The notes: generated from the sequence alone by a model not told the origin. A stretch of 64,000 bases of DNA from Chrysochromulina parva (GCA_002887195.1 PJAB01000012.1:1-64000); one strand, 5' to 3'; counted from the first letter of the stretch, positions 46,411 through 57,167 are shown. Numbers and translations: made by a program.

Positions 46411-48408
46411 TTACTCCAAACCAAAAAAGGCGGCGGGACTGCAGTCGAACCGCGCCCTAGCGGTTGCGGCAGGCGCAGCACGCCCGTCGGCTGTCTCCTT
46501 GGCAGCGCTAGTCCGAGGCGGAAGGCGTGCCGTTTGTGAGATCCTCACGGCACTTCGGCCGTGGCGAACAGTAGGCAGCGATTTTGGGGTGCCAACTTGC
46601 GCTCGCTGCTCGTCGAGGCTGTCCTCATCGTCTTGGCCAAAGAGTGCCTCGAGAGTCGTGGGCAACGCCCGTCGAGAAGCGTCACGGCGAGCGTCGTCGA
46701 GAAGCGTCCCTTGCCTGCCGTCCTCGTCCTCGTCCTCGTCCTCCTCCTCCTCCTCTTCCTTTTCAGCCTTCGGCTCTACAGCCAGATCGAGCGCCGGGAG
46801 AGCATGCCTCTCCTGAAAAGACGCCGTTCCAGGGGCGATCGGATTCAACAGCTCCTCGCCCACCGCTGCCTGCGCTGCCGACGCTGCCGACGCCTCCACT
46901 GCCCCCTCTCGCCGTCGCATCTTGTACAGGCTCACCTGGTGGAACAGCTCGGAGCCCGTACGCGAGTGCAACCCACGGCCTGCCCGCGCAATGTAGCGCA
47001 CGCCGCCCTTGGCCATGCTGATGATCCCCACCTCGAAGCCAGGCGCCATGCTGGGCGCGCCGGCTGCACCCGCCGATTCGGCCTCTTGTACGGGCACCTT
47101 CAGCTTGTGGGGATTGCTCTCATCGCCCGTCGCATCCGCATGCTCGCCGAGGGGTGAGGTGACGCCAGATCCTCGCCAGTCCGGGCTCCCCGGCGGCGGC
47201 TGTAGTGACCTCGGCATCGGCCAACGCTGCCATCGGACGCCGACTGTGTCGCCTGGCTTGACCGTGCTGCCTTGGCCCAAGATCACGTCCTGCACCACCC
47301 AGCCGCTCAGCAAGTCGCGAGACGGGGCTTTGAGGCCGCCGCCACCGGCACCAGCGCCGCCGGGCGCAGGAGCCATCGCTGCCGCCTCGAGGGTCGCTTT
47401 GAGCTGCTTGATCTGCGGCTTGAGCTCGGCCGCTTTCTCATAGTCCTCAGCCTCGACCGCTTGCGTGAGCTCTGCCTGAAGGCGCAGGTACGGAGCCTGC
47501 AATTCCATCAAGTGGACCGCCTGCATCTCGGCCATGCGCGCCGCGTTCTTCTCGCCAGCGGCGGCGGCGGCGGCTGCGGCGGCAGCGGTGGTGTCTGGGT
47601 GCGCAGTCGCAAAGGCGCGCACCAGCGTAACGAGCTGGAGCAAGTTCGTCGTCTGGTCGTGCGTGGCGAAGTTGAGCAGCCATGTCTGGCCGGAGTCGTC
47701 GTGCAAGCTCACGCTCAGCTCACTCGGCACGCCGACCGGTCCCATCACTGTCGTGATCGAGAAGGGTCGCTTGCTCTGCGGCTCGTACAAAACGAGTTGG
47801 AAGGGCTTGGGTGTCGGCCCGCCGATGAGCGCCAACCCCGCGGGGCGTAGGGGCTGCCATTCGCCCTCGAGCTTCTTGAAGACCTGGACCAACGCTGCAA
47901 AGAGTGTCATGCTCGGCCCGTCGCTGTGTGGCGTGTTCTCCCGAGGGCGCACGGGATCAGGCTCGGGCGCACTGGGTGATGCGGCAGGTGCTGCAGCTGA
48001 CATCGCGGTGGGGGCTGGCGCCGGTTTAGGTCGCACCGGAGGCTTCCAGCTCAGCTGTTCCAGTGCATCATCTTCTGCGTCTGTTTCAAATAGGTGGTTG
48101 AGATGGCTTGTCCGATTGACAAGCCCACCCTTGGCCGCAACGACCGCAGGGGCCGTCAATCGCGAGCTCGCTGGACGCAGGCTGAAATCATCATCCTCGA
48201 GGCTAAGGAGAGCCGATATCTGACGAGGTCGGGTCTCCGCGGCGGCCTTCGTCGAAACGTTGAACATCGATGGGGGGTTCACCGCGCCGTCGGGAAGTTG
48301 TCGGAGGTCGCGTTGCTTGCGAATTAGAGGGCTGTGAATCATGTGTGAAACTACAGAAGAAGGCCCTGGTGACCCCGATGATCCTAGAGGCCTTCGGCGG
48401 CATTTCAC
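46411..48408 (-). CDS. FKBP15: FKBP15-like protein (WH1/PH-like, UVR motif, degenerate FKBP)
   Basis: 665 aa, intronless. Residues ~165-275 resemble the WH1/PH-like N-domain of FKBP15 (LFAALVQVFKKLEGEWQPL; PFQLVLYEPQSKRPFSI; WLLNFATHDQTTNLLQLV). At ~310-335 a UVR-type helical motif reads LTQAVEAEDYEKAAELKPQI. Residues ~360-490 look like an FKBP domain (GWVVQDVILGQGSTVKPGDT, then GFEVGIISMAKGGVRYIARA). FKBP15 (WAFL) links actin and early endosomes. The FKBP part has an insert rich in Ser/Gly/Asp and is probably not an active peptidyl-prolyl isomerase. The C-terminal third is acidic (EEEEEEDEDEDED) and disordered. The first Met has rivals downstream (48342). Confidence 0.7.
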   Translation of the reverse strand: MKCRRRPLGSSGSPGPSSVVSHMIHSPLIRKQRDLRQLPDGAVNPPSMFNVSTKAAAETRPRQISALLSLEDDDFSLRPASSRLTAPAVVAAKGGLVNRTSHLNHLFETDAEDDALEQLSWKPPVRPKPAPAPTAMSAAAPAASPSAPEPDPVRPRENTPHSDGPSMTLFAALVQVFKKLEGEWQPLRPAGLALIGGPTPKPFQLVLYEPQSKRPFSITTVMGPVGVPSELSVSLHDDSGQTWLLNFATHDQTTNLLQLVTLVRAFATAHPDTTAAAAAAAAAAGEKNAARMAEMQAVHLMELQAPYLRLQAELTQAVEAEDYEKAAELKPQIKQLKATLEAAAMAPAPGGAGAGGGGLKAPSRDLLSGWVVQDVILGQGSTVKPGDTVGVRWQRWPMPRSLQPPPGSPDWRGSGVTSPLGEHADATGDESNPHKLKVPVQEAESAGAAGAPSMAPGFEVGIISMAKGGVRYIARAGRGLHSRTGSELFHQVSLYKMRRREGAVEASAASAAQAAVGEELLNPIAPGTASFQERHALPALDLAVEPKAEKEEEEEEDEDEDEDGRQGTLLDDARRDASRRALPTTLEALFGQDDEDSLDEQRAQVGTPKSLPTVRHGRSAVRISQTARLPPRTSAAKETADGRAAPAATARARFDCSPAAFFGLE

Positions 48409-49163
48409 CGCACTCTCTACACTTCATCCGGCGCCTCGCGCTGCATTTCTGCATCACACATGTACAAGCCGTCGGGCAAGCCGTCTTCTAAGTCTTCGTC
48501 GAGGCGTCTTCGTCGAGGCGCTACATGTACGCCTACGTAGGCGCTACGTACGCGCTACATGTACGCCTACGTACGGGCAAAAGGATCGCGCGCGCGCGAC
48601 AGCACCGAGATGAAGATGCGCCTTATCAAGGACGCGCTTTAGCGCGTTAAGGCGACCGGGCTGCCTCGGCGCCGGCGAATTGGAGGGGCCGAGGGTCGCG
48701 ATCTGGTTCTACATGTACTGTACAAGTATCGTATGAAGCATTAATATGAAGCAATTGATATGAAGCACACGGGTACTGTCTGTAACGGGTCAACACAGTA
48801 GCTACATGGTACCGGTTAGAAGACACGCCGGGAGGAGCTGGGTCCTGAGGCGCACACGAGACAGACACACGATTCATCTCTCCTCCTCATATCCTCCTCA
48901 AATACCGAACCGCGCGATTCCCCTCCCTAACCCCTCCCCAGCGCCTACGAGACCTCGGCGTCGGCGTTGAATCGCGCACCACGGCGCCATGTGCTCCTCC
49001 CAACAGGACGATTACATCCCTCGAGACCTCCGCGTCGGGCCCCACCTGGAACTTGGCCTTCCCCTTCGCCTTCCCCTTGGCGACGTGGACCGTGTGGAGC
49101 GCCGCCTTGGCAACCGAATGGCAGTGGCGGCGATGCTGGTAGTGGATAAGAGAGTCCCAGCCA
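48409..49163. other. intergenic region with palindromic tandem repeat
   Basis: Upstream of the FKBP15-like gene and downstream of the acyltransferase gene, both on minus. It contains the repeat block 48492-48573 and GC-alternating CGCGCGCGC near 48587-48598. A TATGAAGCA repeat occurs at about 48733-48762. No gene is seen. Confidence 0.5.
48492..48573. repeat. tandem palindromic repeat block
   Basis: GTCTTCGTCGAGGC is repeated in tandem (48492 and 48506). It is followed by GCGCTACATGTACGCCTACG at 48518 and again at 48552 (34-bp period), separated by a partial copy GGCGCTACGTAC. ACATGT, TACGTA and GTAC are self-complementary. Confidence 0.85.
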
Positions 49164-52100
49164 TCACCACGCATCCATTGCAGCGCAGAGGTATGGTGCA
49201 TGATACAGGGCGGCCGCCGACGAGAGATGATGGTAATCATCGTATGCGCGCAAACTTGTTCCGGGAACCTGGCTGTTGCACACACGGCCATCGCACAGCA
49301 ATGGGCCAAGCTCATACACGAAGACAGTGTTTGGGTATCGTGCTGCAAGCGCGTTCTTGACGCCGAGATTGTAAGTCCGATGAGGTTCCGTAGACCAAGA
49401 GTTGTACGCATACTCGCATTCGGAAGAATGGAGGTGACGGGCACATGGGCCGGGATCAAAGCCATATTTCATCCCGAAGCTATCATGCAGCAGCAGCAAC
49501 TTCGCACCCCTCGCCTGTATCTGCGGCAGTAATGACGCTTGGTAGAAGGCAACGAAGCTACTCTCGCTGACCGAAGATCCCGGTGCGTGTAAATCTATTT
49601 CCCATCGCACGAGAGCGACGACGTCCCCTGCTCTCAAGCCCTGCTGCAGCATCATGAGGACGGTCTCCTGGTATTGCCGCACCTTGTCTCCAACATAAAT
49701 GTCCATGCAGCGGTTCCATACTTCTCTGGGCCCGAGGGGGCATATCCCCGCAGCGGTCCACACAAAGACCATGCCGACTGCCTCCGCAGCTGCTCGAAGG
49801 CCAATTGAAATGGCGGCTGCATGAGAATCCCCAAAAAGCCAGAGGGCCCGCTTGTTCTCAGGGCCCCTGTTTGGTGTGAGGCACCTGACCACCAACTGCA
49901 TCTCAAAGTGGGCCGGACCACTTTGAGAGTTCGGTCTTTGCCAGCACGGGTCATGCTGCCACCAATGCGACGTGTGCCCAGATGTGGCGGCTTCATCAAG
50001 ACATGGCACCGGGGCGGCGGTGTCTACCTGTGGCGGGCTATGAAGAGTGCTCACACTTCTGGGATGCCCAGGGAACGGGCCAGAGTTTCTGCACATGCAC
50101 CGTGCCGCATGCGGCGACGGCGGTGGTGGCGGCAGTTGGGGGGCAGCACGGGTTACACGCGGAGGACAAGATGGTGATGGCGGCGATGGCAGAGGCTGGG
50201 GTGGTGACAGCGGCGACATATGCGTCATTTGACTAAGGTGGCCTGGCAACGGCGGGAACGGTGGTGTTAACATTGTCACGTTGGCGATGGTGGAGATACG
50301 CGGAGGACATGGTGGTGGCGGCGGTGGCCGCGGCTGGGGTGGTGACAGCGGCGACACATCAGTCATTTGACTTAGGTTGCCTAGGTGGCCTGGCAACGGC
50401 GGGAACGGTGGTGTTAACATTGTCACGTTGGCGATGGTGGAGATACGCGGAGGACATGGTGGTGGCGGCGGTGGCCGCGGCTGGGGTGGTGACAGTGGTG
50501 ATGCACCCGCCATTTGACTTAGGTGGCCTGGCAACGGCGGGAACGGTGGTGTTAACATTGTCACGTCGGCGACGGTGGAAATATGCATGTTAGCGTATTT
50601 GAGCGCCTGAAGCGCTATCTCGAGAAGGCCGATCATCCCGAAGCCCAGTGCAAAGATCAGCCAGCGACGGCGTGGGCGCCATCGCCGCGCGTAACCCTCA
50701 ACACCATGGTAAATGACCAGCGCCGCAACCACGGTAATTGCAATCGCTGCACATCTGTCTGTCATCGCGTCGAAATCTCCGAGCCACTTGAAGCCGACAA
50801 AGACAGGCCAGTGGGCCAGGTACAGGGGGTAGGAGAGGCGGCCAACATACGCAACGGGTGCACAGCCAATGAACGTCGGGATGAGGGGTGACGTGATGCG
50901 ACCACTGCTCCCAGGAATCACTTGGGGTTTGACTAGCGAGGGGCAGCCGAGGGCAATCAGACCGAGGGCTGCGCCGATGGCAAAGATCGACCAAGGGAGC
51001 GGAAAGTCGTGATCGCCAGGCGTCAGTGTGAAAGCGACAGCCATCAGGCCTAAGACGGTCATCTCGCCCGTGATCACGGCGAGCCACGCCAATGCACCGC
51101 GCCCCTGATCTGGATGGCTTTGCTGCCCTTCGCCGCTCATCGTCACAGTTGTGGTCGCCGTGCGGTCGCCGAGCTGCCTCCTCGACCGGTCGTCTTGCCA
51201 GTGGTACAGGATGGCGCCGGACATCAGCTGCCAGAAGCGCGATGGGGTCATGTAGAAAGCCCACTGCTGGTTGACGTATGTGGCCACGAAGCACGTCACA
51301 AACGAGAGCGCCGCCGTGCAGACCAGCAGGCGGGATGGGCGCTGGCTACAGTGGTTGCCAGAGCCAGCCACAACACGGGTGCCATAGGCCATCACAAGGA
51401 TCATCGGGAAGGTGAAGTAGAACTGCTCCTCCACACCTAGCGACCACATGTGAGTGAAGGGGTTGCTCTCGAGGGTCTCCGGGCCATCGTCAGTGTACCC
51501 CTGCCCGCGCAGGGCAAAGTTGACATTGGCCATGCCGAGCAGCGCCCACTGAGCAGCGGTGTAGTACTCGTCCAGCCGATCGTACACCGGAGGGAAGGCC
51601 GTGGCGAGGAGGACGCTCGTGGCGAATACAGAACACCACATAGCCGGAACCAGTCGTTTGACACGCCGCGAGTAGAAGTCTAGCAGCATGTCACGGGCTG
51701 AGGCGCTCTGTTTTCGCAGCAGGCTGCCAGCCACGACAAAGCCCGAGATTACGAAAAACATGTCAACGCCTGTCAGACCTCCAGCTGCGCGCACGGCAGC
51801 GAAAGAGAGTCACATGCCAGCAAGTGTCGGTAGCATGTCAGGTGGACGACCCCGTGCGTTTCGTAGAGAGTCAGGTTCGACCACTTGCAATTACGCAGCC
51901 ACTCATGTTTCATGTGGTAGAGGATCACTGCTGTCAGGGCGACCGCTCTTAGGCCATCGACATCCGGCCTGTACTCGGCATTGCTACTAGTCAGGGATTG
52001 CAGTGAGAGCTGATGAGAGGGGTCCTGTGCCTCGATATCAGCCATCTGAATCTTCTCCTCGTCTTGCACTACTTGATTAAAGCGGTGCTTGTGCCGCTGA

Positions 52101-52369
52101 ATGCGCCCAATGCGTCGGGGCCCAAGAATGCGGCGTGGATCGCGTGGCAGCGTCACGACCTCCTTGTGGTTCTTTGCTGCGGTCTCTGACGCCTTCAGGC
52201 CGTTGTGCTCGCCGACGCCGCGGCCATGCGACCGCTGGTTCCTCCGTGGCATAAACATGACGGCGGGCACACAAGAGGATTCGATTCTATTCTCGGTGTC
52301 AAACTCGGTCGGCGTTCCGCTTATATTCCGCTTATGGGAATATGGAACGTTAGGCAACGATGCATGCAT
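49164..52369 (-). CDS. acyltransferase-3 / SGNH fusion (OafA-type O-acetyltransferase)
   Basis: Complement of join(49164..51784, 51895..52369), 1031 aa from the first Met. The intron at 51785-51894 (110 bp, phase 1) has donor CTGC|GTAATT and acceptor GCGCAG|CT. It joins YRPDVDGLRAVALTAVILYH...WL to PGGLTGVDMFFVISGF, rebuilding the acyltransferase-3 start. About ten membrane helices follow (HMWSLGVEEQFYFTFPMILV; RLSYPLYLAHWP). A Pro-rich linker with three ~47-residue repeats separates them from a C-terminal SGNH domain (ALWLFGDSHAAAIS; YDDYHHLSSAAA). In bacteria this fusion O-acetylates surface polysaccharides. Here it would act on a secreted or Golgi glycan. The N-terminus is uncertain; a Met at 52046 (MADIEAQDPSHQLS) is a better start. 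Confidence 0.85.
50160..50590. repeat. three ~141-bp repeats in acyltransferase linker
   Basis: Each unit encodes ISTIANVTMLTPPFPPLPGH followed by a Pro-rich run ending CPPR. The first two copies are nearly identical at the DNA level; the third has PLPSPPSPS in place of the poly-Pro run. Confidence 0.8.
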
Positions 52370-53513
52370 GCTCGGCCTGGCCGAAGGCCGGTCGCCTGGG
52401 AGCCCTCATTCACACTACGCCACTGAACCTGGACGCGTCGACGGATCGACGACTGGCGGATGTTGAGGCGAGCGGGACTGCGGGAGTCACAGTTGAACGG
52501 CGAGCGACGAGAGGAAGGGTATCCTTATTGCAAAGTTTGGTCGGCTGCGGCACGGGCTGTTAACGGGCTTTCTCTCTCGCGTTTGTCTAGCGTTTGTCAT
52601 CTCGACGAGCGTGTCTGACGCGGCGCCGACTGACCTCGAACTACCGCTTCGTCCTATCCATGTATCCCTTTCCCCTACGTATCCCCTTTTCCCCTTCCCC
52701 TCTCTCTTAGAGAGATTTGTAACTGACCAGCTACCTACCAATTCTATACGAGCCGTACGTGCGACATCGTATAGCTAACATGTACTTGTTCTCCGAGGAC
52801 CCGCGCACCATCGAATCCCACATAGAAGTTGGAACGGGCGCCAACGAAGCGCGACGCCACCCGCCACTGTACCGTTCGTATACCATAAACAGTGCCACTG
52901 ACGCCGGGGCCGACGATGATGGTTGAGTCAACCTGTACCTGATCGAGGAGGATGCCGACCTCCGCTCCCTGGAGCCTCCCGTCCGGCCACCTCCGCAAGC
53001 GCCCGGGCGGACTGACGATGCTCGGCTTCCGAACAGTCGAGTATCACGCCAACCGGCCCCGGCCCGTACCGGACGGGCCCGGCCCCGGTGGCGCCGGGGA
53101 CGGTCTTGGGTCTAGGACTAGGTGGTATCGCGCGAGGTATTGCGTGCGAACGCGATCTAGGATCACTTTTCTCCAATTTTTTTGGTCCACCCCAATGGTG
53201 GGTACGAAACTGCGTCGGCCGATAATATCTCATTCAAAAGTGTCAAGCGACAGAGACATCTGTCATCTCCACCGTGCCATCCATACTCCCTCTGCCTCTC
53301 GAGCTCTCGCCCCTCAGGGCTCAGCTCGCCTAACCGCCCTGCACCCGACAGCTCAATTCCACCGGGTCGTACCCTGGAGCAGACTTGCACTTCTTTGCCC
53401 CTCTCCCGCAAATCATCGCATCATGTACTCTGGCGCCACGATGCCTCGAAGCGATGCCCCGCGTGGCGCCGCCAACCATGCTTTGCCATTGCGGCCTTCG
53501 GCACCTTGCCCAC
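52370..53513. other. long intergenic region, no gene recognised
   Basis: 1.1 kb between the acyltransferase start and the Timeless end, both on minus. A pyrimidine-rich tract (CCCCTTTTCCCCTTCCCCTC) lies at 52683-52702. A minus ORF at 52744-52998 (84 codons: VDSTIIVGPGVSGTVYGIRT) looks faintly protein-like but has no family match by eye. The remainder shows nothing recognisable. Confidence 0.45.
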
Positions 53514-56500
53514 TCAGTCGTCGTCGTCCGAGTCGTTGACGACGTTGCGGCGCTTGTGCATCGGCGCTGGAGCGGGCGATTTAGCGCTCTGCCACGCCGC
53601 GCTCGAGTGGGGATCGGCATTCTCGGGCGAGTCGATCGCGGCGGCGGCAGCGGGCCGCTTGAGTCCACGCGCACTCGCGACGGGAGGAGGCGGCCGCGCC
53701 TCATCGTCCTCGAGACCAATGACCTCATCCTCATACTCCGCCTCATCGTCCGACGGTGGCAGCTCGGGCTCCGGGCTCGAAGGCGGCTCGACGTCGCGCG
53801 CAGCGGCCGCCTTGGGCGCCCCGCCCTTACACGCGTGCGGCGCGCGCTCCTCCATCTCGTCCTCGTCCTCCTCGTCCTCGCTGCCGCCGGCCGTGACCGA
53901 GGCCGAGCGGCCCGCAGCGCTACCAGTGAGGCCGAGCTTAGTGGCGCGCCGGAGGACTTCGAGGGCCGAGCGAGGTGCGAGGAAGCCCGCCATGATGTGG
54001 TGCCAACCGTCCATGGCGCCGAGGGCCTCATATCGCTCGCGCAGCGTCGCATCCTCTTCGGACGTCCAGGCTGGCTTCTTTGGTGCGCTCACGCGCCGCT
54101 TCTTCTCATTGGCGCCGCGGTGGTCGCCTACCGAGGCGCCTTTGGTCGCCTTCGACAGGATCTCAGCGGCCCTCGACGGCGGGGCTTGCGCGGGGCGTCC
54201 CGAGAGCTTGGGCGGCGCCTTGTCGTCGTCGTCGTCGTCGTCCGACGGAGGGAGCTCGGGTTCCGGGCTCGAAGGCGGCTCAGAGTCCGCATACCGCGGC
54301 GCCGCCGGCATACCCTCTGTCTCCATGCCGGTCGCGCCGCCCTCGACCTCCTCGCGCCCATACACATAGTCGGGGTCCTCCTCCCCTCCACCGCCGAAGG
54401 CCTCGAGCCCATCGCCGCTCGGCTGCGGCTGCAGGTACGCGGGCACCTTTTTGGCCTTGCGCTCCTGGTACGCGTTCACGATGTCCTCGCACTCATGGGC
54501 CTTCTTCCACACAAGCGCCTCGACGAAGACGGCTGGGTTGCGCTCGGCGACTGTGAAGAAGCGGCGTGTAACGTACCGACACGTGGCGAGGAGGTCGGCG
54601 TGCTGTGGCGCGCGCGCGGCGGGGCTCTCGAGGATCTTAAGGAAGGTCGTGAGAGTCGAGAGCTGAAAGAGCATCGCCTCGAGCTTGCACTTCTTGACGA
54701 GCTGCTCGATCAAAGAGAGCGCGGAGCGGATGGCGTCCGCTGGCACCGTCTCGAAATGGCTGAGCAGCGACACGTAGCGCGAGACGACCTCGCGCTGGCC
54801 CGCGAACTTGTACAGCTCGTGCTCAAAGTCGAGCGCCGCCTCCTGCATCATGATCTCCGCCTCGTCCTCCTCGTCTCCCTCGTCGGGCTCCGGCAGGCCG
54901 AGGGCGACGTCGTCACCCTCCTCGCCCGGCATCGCCGCGCTCGCCTTCTTCTTGCGCTTGGCCTTCTTCTTCTTCTTGCGCAGCACGAGGGCGCCGTTGC
55001 CGTAGCCTCGCAGCTGCCGGAGCACCGCGTGCGTCATCACCGCGCAGTCGGCCATGTAGCTCGGCGGCATCCGGTGCGGCTCGTAGTTCTCGATCAGCCC
55101 CCGCAGCAGCTCGAGCACCTGCCCCTCGTAGAAGATGTTGCGCCGGATGGTGGTGGCGGCCGCCTGCGTCTGGGCGTCGCCGTGGCGCACCATCGCATCG
55201 AGGAACCCAAAGAGCTGGCGCAGCAGTGACACCACGACGCCCAGCGGCAGCCAGGCTTTCTTCTCGAGCAACTCGCGGCAATTGCGCAGGGCGATGGAGA
55301 AGACTGACGCGTCCGCGAGGGCACCCACGGGGCCGACCTCAAGTTTGCGCGACGGGTCGGCGTCGCGCATCTGCTGCTGCTGCTGCAGGTGCGCCTGCAA
55401 CACCCACGAGGCGACCGCCGCGAAGAACGTGTGGTCCTGTATGATGACCTTACCCGCGTTGAACGCGTTCGAGCCGAACACGGATCCTTCGAGGTCCTTG
55501 ACGACCGTTGACATGAGTGCATTGAACGGGCCGCGGAGCAGTGTGTCTACGACGTCGCGCACGACGCGCTCCGACTGCGCGTCCGCGCGGAAGGTCATCG
55601 GAGCAGCCATTGGCATCTTGGCCTTGCTCGGCCGCCGCTTGGCCGCCTGCTGCAGGTTGGGCTCGCCATGGCCGTTGAGCGAGTCGACAGTGTGCACCGT
55701 GCCGAAGACGGTCTGCACGCGGTAGGCGCCGCCAAAGTTGGCGTGGCGCGAGGGGCGCGCCGATTGGAGCGCGGCGTTCTCCGCGCGCTGCGAGGCGAGC
55801 ATCTGCGCGAGCGCACCGCCGGGGCGAGACATCGCCTTGCGCGAGCCGGACGACGTGCGGGCCGCCGCCGCCGACGACGAAGCCCCGCCCGCCGCGCCCG
55901 CGGCGGGCACGGGCGACTTATTGGCGCGCGGTGCATCGAAGATAGTCAGCCCGGCGGCCCTCCACTCGACCTCGAGCGCCTCACGTATGCGATCGCGCTG
56001 CTCTTGGCGCGCGGTTGCGCCAATCTCATGCAGGAAGCTGTTCGAGGAGTACATGCTCGTGCTCCACGCGTTGAAGCGCTCCTCGACCGTCGCGTTGAAG
56101 GCACAAGTGTACGTGCGCGGCGCCGAGCTCACACTCGTGGCGACGTGCTGCTGCTGCTGCTGTGCCGCTGGTGGTGTTCTCGAGGCGTCGAGGGACGTCT
56201 CCGACTCGTCGAGCGTCTCGAGCGTCACGTTGCGCAGTTGCTCCGACGACGAGCCTGCCTCGGCCGCGGCCGCGGCCTCCGCGGCCGCCCCGTTGGCGAC
56301 CACTCCTCTTGTGGCGCCGGGGCGCTCAAGGAGGGCGGCGCCCGCAGCGTAGAGCGCGGTGGGCGTGTGCGCGGAGAGCACGTAGTACACGATCTCGAGC
56401 AGCGTCAGGTTGAGCGCGCGGTACGCGAGCGCGCCAGGCTCCTCGACCTGCTGCAGCACGTACAGAGCAAGCTCCAGGGCATGTTCTCGCTCCATCGCCA

Positions 56501-57167
56501 CCAGCAGCGATCGCAGCACCTCGGTGCGCGTTTGCACATCGGCGGCGCGACTGGGCTCGGGGGGCGGCTCGTCCGGGTGAGCCGTGTACAGCAGGTTGAG
56601 AAGCAGCGCGAAGAGCAGCTCGATCGACAGCGAGTCCTGCTCCGAGCGCTCATCCTCACGGACCGAGAGCGGGCGCGCGAGCAGCCGCACAACAGAGCCC
56701 ATGGCGTCCGAGCGCACGAAGGCGCTCTTGTAGGCGCGGTGGTAACGCCGCAGCTCGTCCAAGTATGCGCCGATCGACGGGTCCGGCTGCTTCTTCTCCT
56801 TCAGGTGGTTGACCATCTTGTACCCGAGGTCCTCGGGCTTGAGGGTCAGCTTGACTACGACCTTGAGCACCTCGAAGCAGAGCTTCGGGTCAGAGTCAGC
56901 CGTCACACGCAGCAGTGGAATGAGGTGATTCTGCAGCACGCGCCACGAACCGACCGCGCGGGTCGCCGCGAGCTTCATCGGATCGTCACGGCGCAGGTAG
57001 CGCTGCAGGTCGGAGATGCAATCCTTGCATTCCTCGCCGATGAGGTACTCGGGCGGCGCGCCGTCGGGCGCCTCGTGGAAGGTGCCCATGCCCGCGAGTA
57101 TCAGCAGCAGCTCCTCCTCATCCGTTACGTCGAGCTCGGTGCCGCCCACCTGAATGCGGGCCGCCAT
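53514..57167 (-). CDS. TIMELESS: Timeless / Tof1 / Swi1 replication fork protection protein
   Basis: 1217 aa, intronless. The N-terminal TIMELESS domain (about 20-330) is clear: ECKDCISDLQRYLRRDD, VGSWRVLQNHLIPLL, VLKVVVKLTLKPEDL and KSAFVRSDAMGSVVRLL. A middle helical part follows, with MADCAVMTHAVLRQLRGY and a basic KKKKKAKRKKK stretch. At about 1035-1085 an MYB/SANT-like segment reads PAWTSEEDATLRERYEALGA, as in other Timeless C-termini. Two copies of an acidic PPSSPEPELPPSDD motif lie near the end. With Tipin/Csm3 it travels with the replisome, couples helicase and polymerase and supports checkpoint signalling. Larger antisense ORFs over this gene are shadows of GC-rich codons. Confidence 0.93.
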   Translation of the reverse strand: MAARIQVGGTELDVTDEEELLLILAGMGTFHEAPDGAPPEYLIGEECKDCISDLQRYLRRDDPMKLAATRAVGSWRVLQNHLIPLLRVTADSDPKLCFEVLKVVVKLTLKPEDLGYKMVNHLKEKKQPDPSIGAYLDELRRYHRAYKSAFVRSDAMGSVVRLLARPLSVREDERSEQDSLSIELLFALLLNLLYTAHPDEPPPEPSRAADVQTRTEVLRSLLVAMEREHALELALYVLQQVEEPGALAYRALNLTLLEIVYYVLSAHTPTALYAAGAALLERPGATRGVVANGAAAEAAAAAEAGSSSEQLRNVTLETLDESETSLDASRTPPAAQQQQQHVATSVSSAPRTYTCAFNATVEERFNAWSTSMYSSNSFLHEIGATARQEQRDRIREALEVEWRAAGLTIFDAPRANKSPVPAAGAAGGASSSAAAARTSSGSRKAMSRPGGALAQMLASQRAENAALQSARPSRHANFGGAYRVQTVFGTVHTVDSLNGHGEPNLQQAAKRRPSKAKMPMAAPMTFRADAQSERVVRDVVDTLLRGPFNALMSTVVKDLEGSVFGSNAFNAGKVIIQDHTFFAAVASWVLQAHLQQQQQMRDADPSRKLEVGPVGALADASVFSIALRNCRELLEKKAWLPLGVVVSLLRQLFGFLDAMVRHGDAQTQAAATTIRRNIFYEGQVLELLRGLIENYEPHRMPPSYMADCAVMTHAVLRQLRGYGNGALVLRKKKKKAKRKKKASAAMPGEEGDDVALGLPEPDEGDEEDEAEIMMQEAALDFEHELYKFAGQREVVSRYVSLLSHFETVPADAIRSALSLIEQLVKKCKLEAMLFQLSTLTTFLKILESPAARAPQHADLLATCRYVTRRFFTVAERNPAVFVEALVWKKAHECEDIVNAYQERKAKKVPAYLQPQPSGDGLEAFGGGGEEDPDYVYGREEVEGGATGMETEGMPAAPRYADSEPPSSPEPELPPSDDDDDDDKAPPKLSGRPAQAPPSRAAEILSKATKGASVGDHRGANEKKRRVSAPKKPAWTSEEDATLRERYEALGAMDGWHHIMAGFLAPRSALEVLRRATKLGLTGSAAGRSASVTAGGSEDEEDEDEMEERAPHACKGGAPKAAAARDVEPPSSPEPELPPSDDEAEYEDEVIGLEDDEARPPPPVASARGLKRPAAAAAIDSPENADPHSSAAWQSAKSPAPAPMHKRRNVVNDSDDDD

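Noticed and set aside
49164..50590. Regular Pro-rich repeats considered as a CRISPR-like array
   Set aside because: They are in frame inside a protein linker, ~141 bp long with no spacer structure, and the genome is eukaryotic.
53385..55229. 614-codon + strand ORF opposite Timeless
   Set aside because: The minus strand encodes a clear Timeless protein here; the + reading is Arg/Leu-rich antisense of GC-rich codons with no family resemblance. The same applies to 55668-57254 (+).
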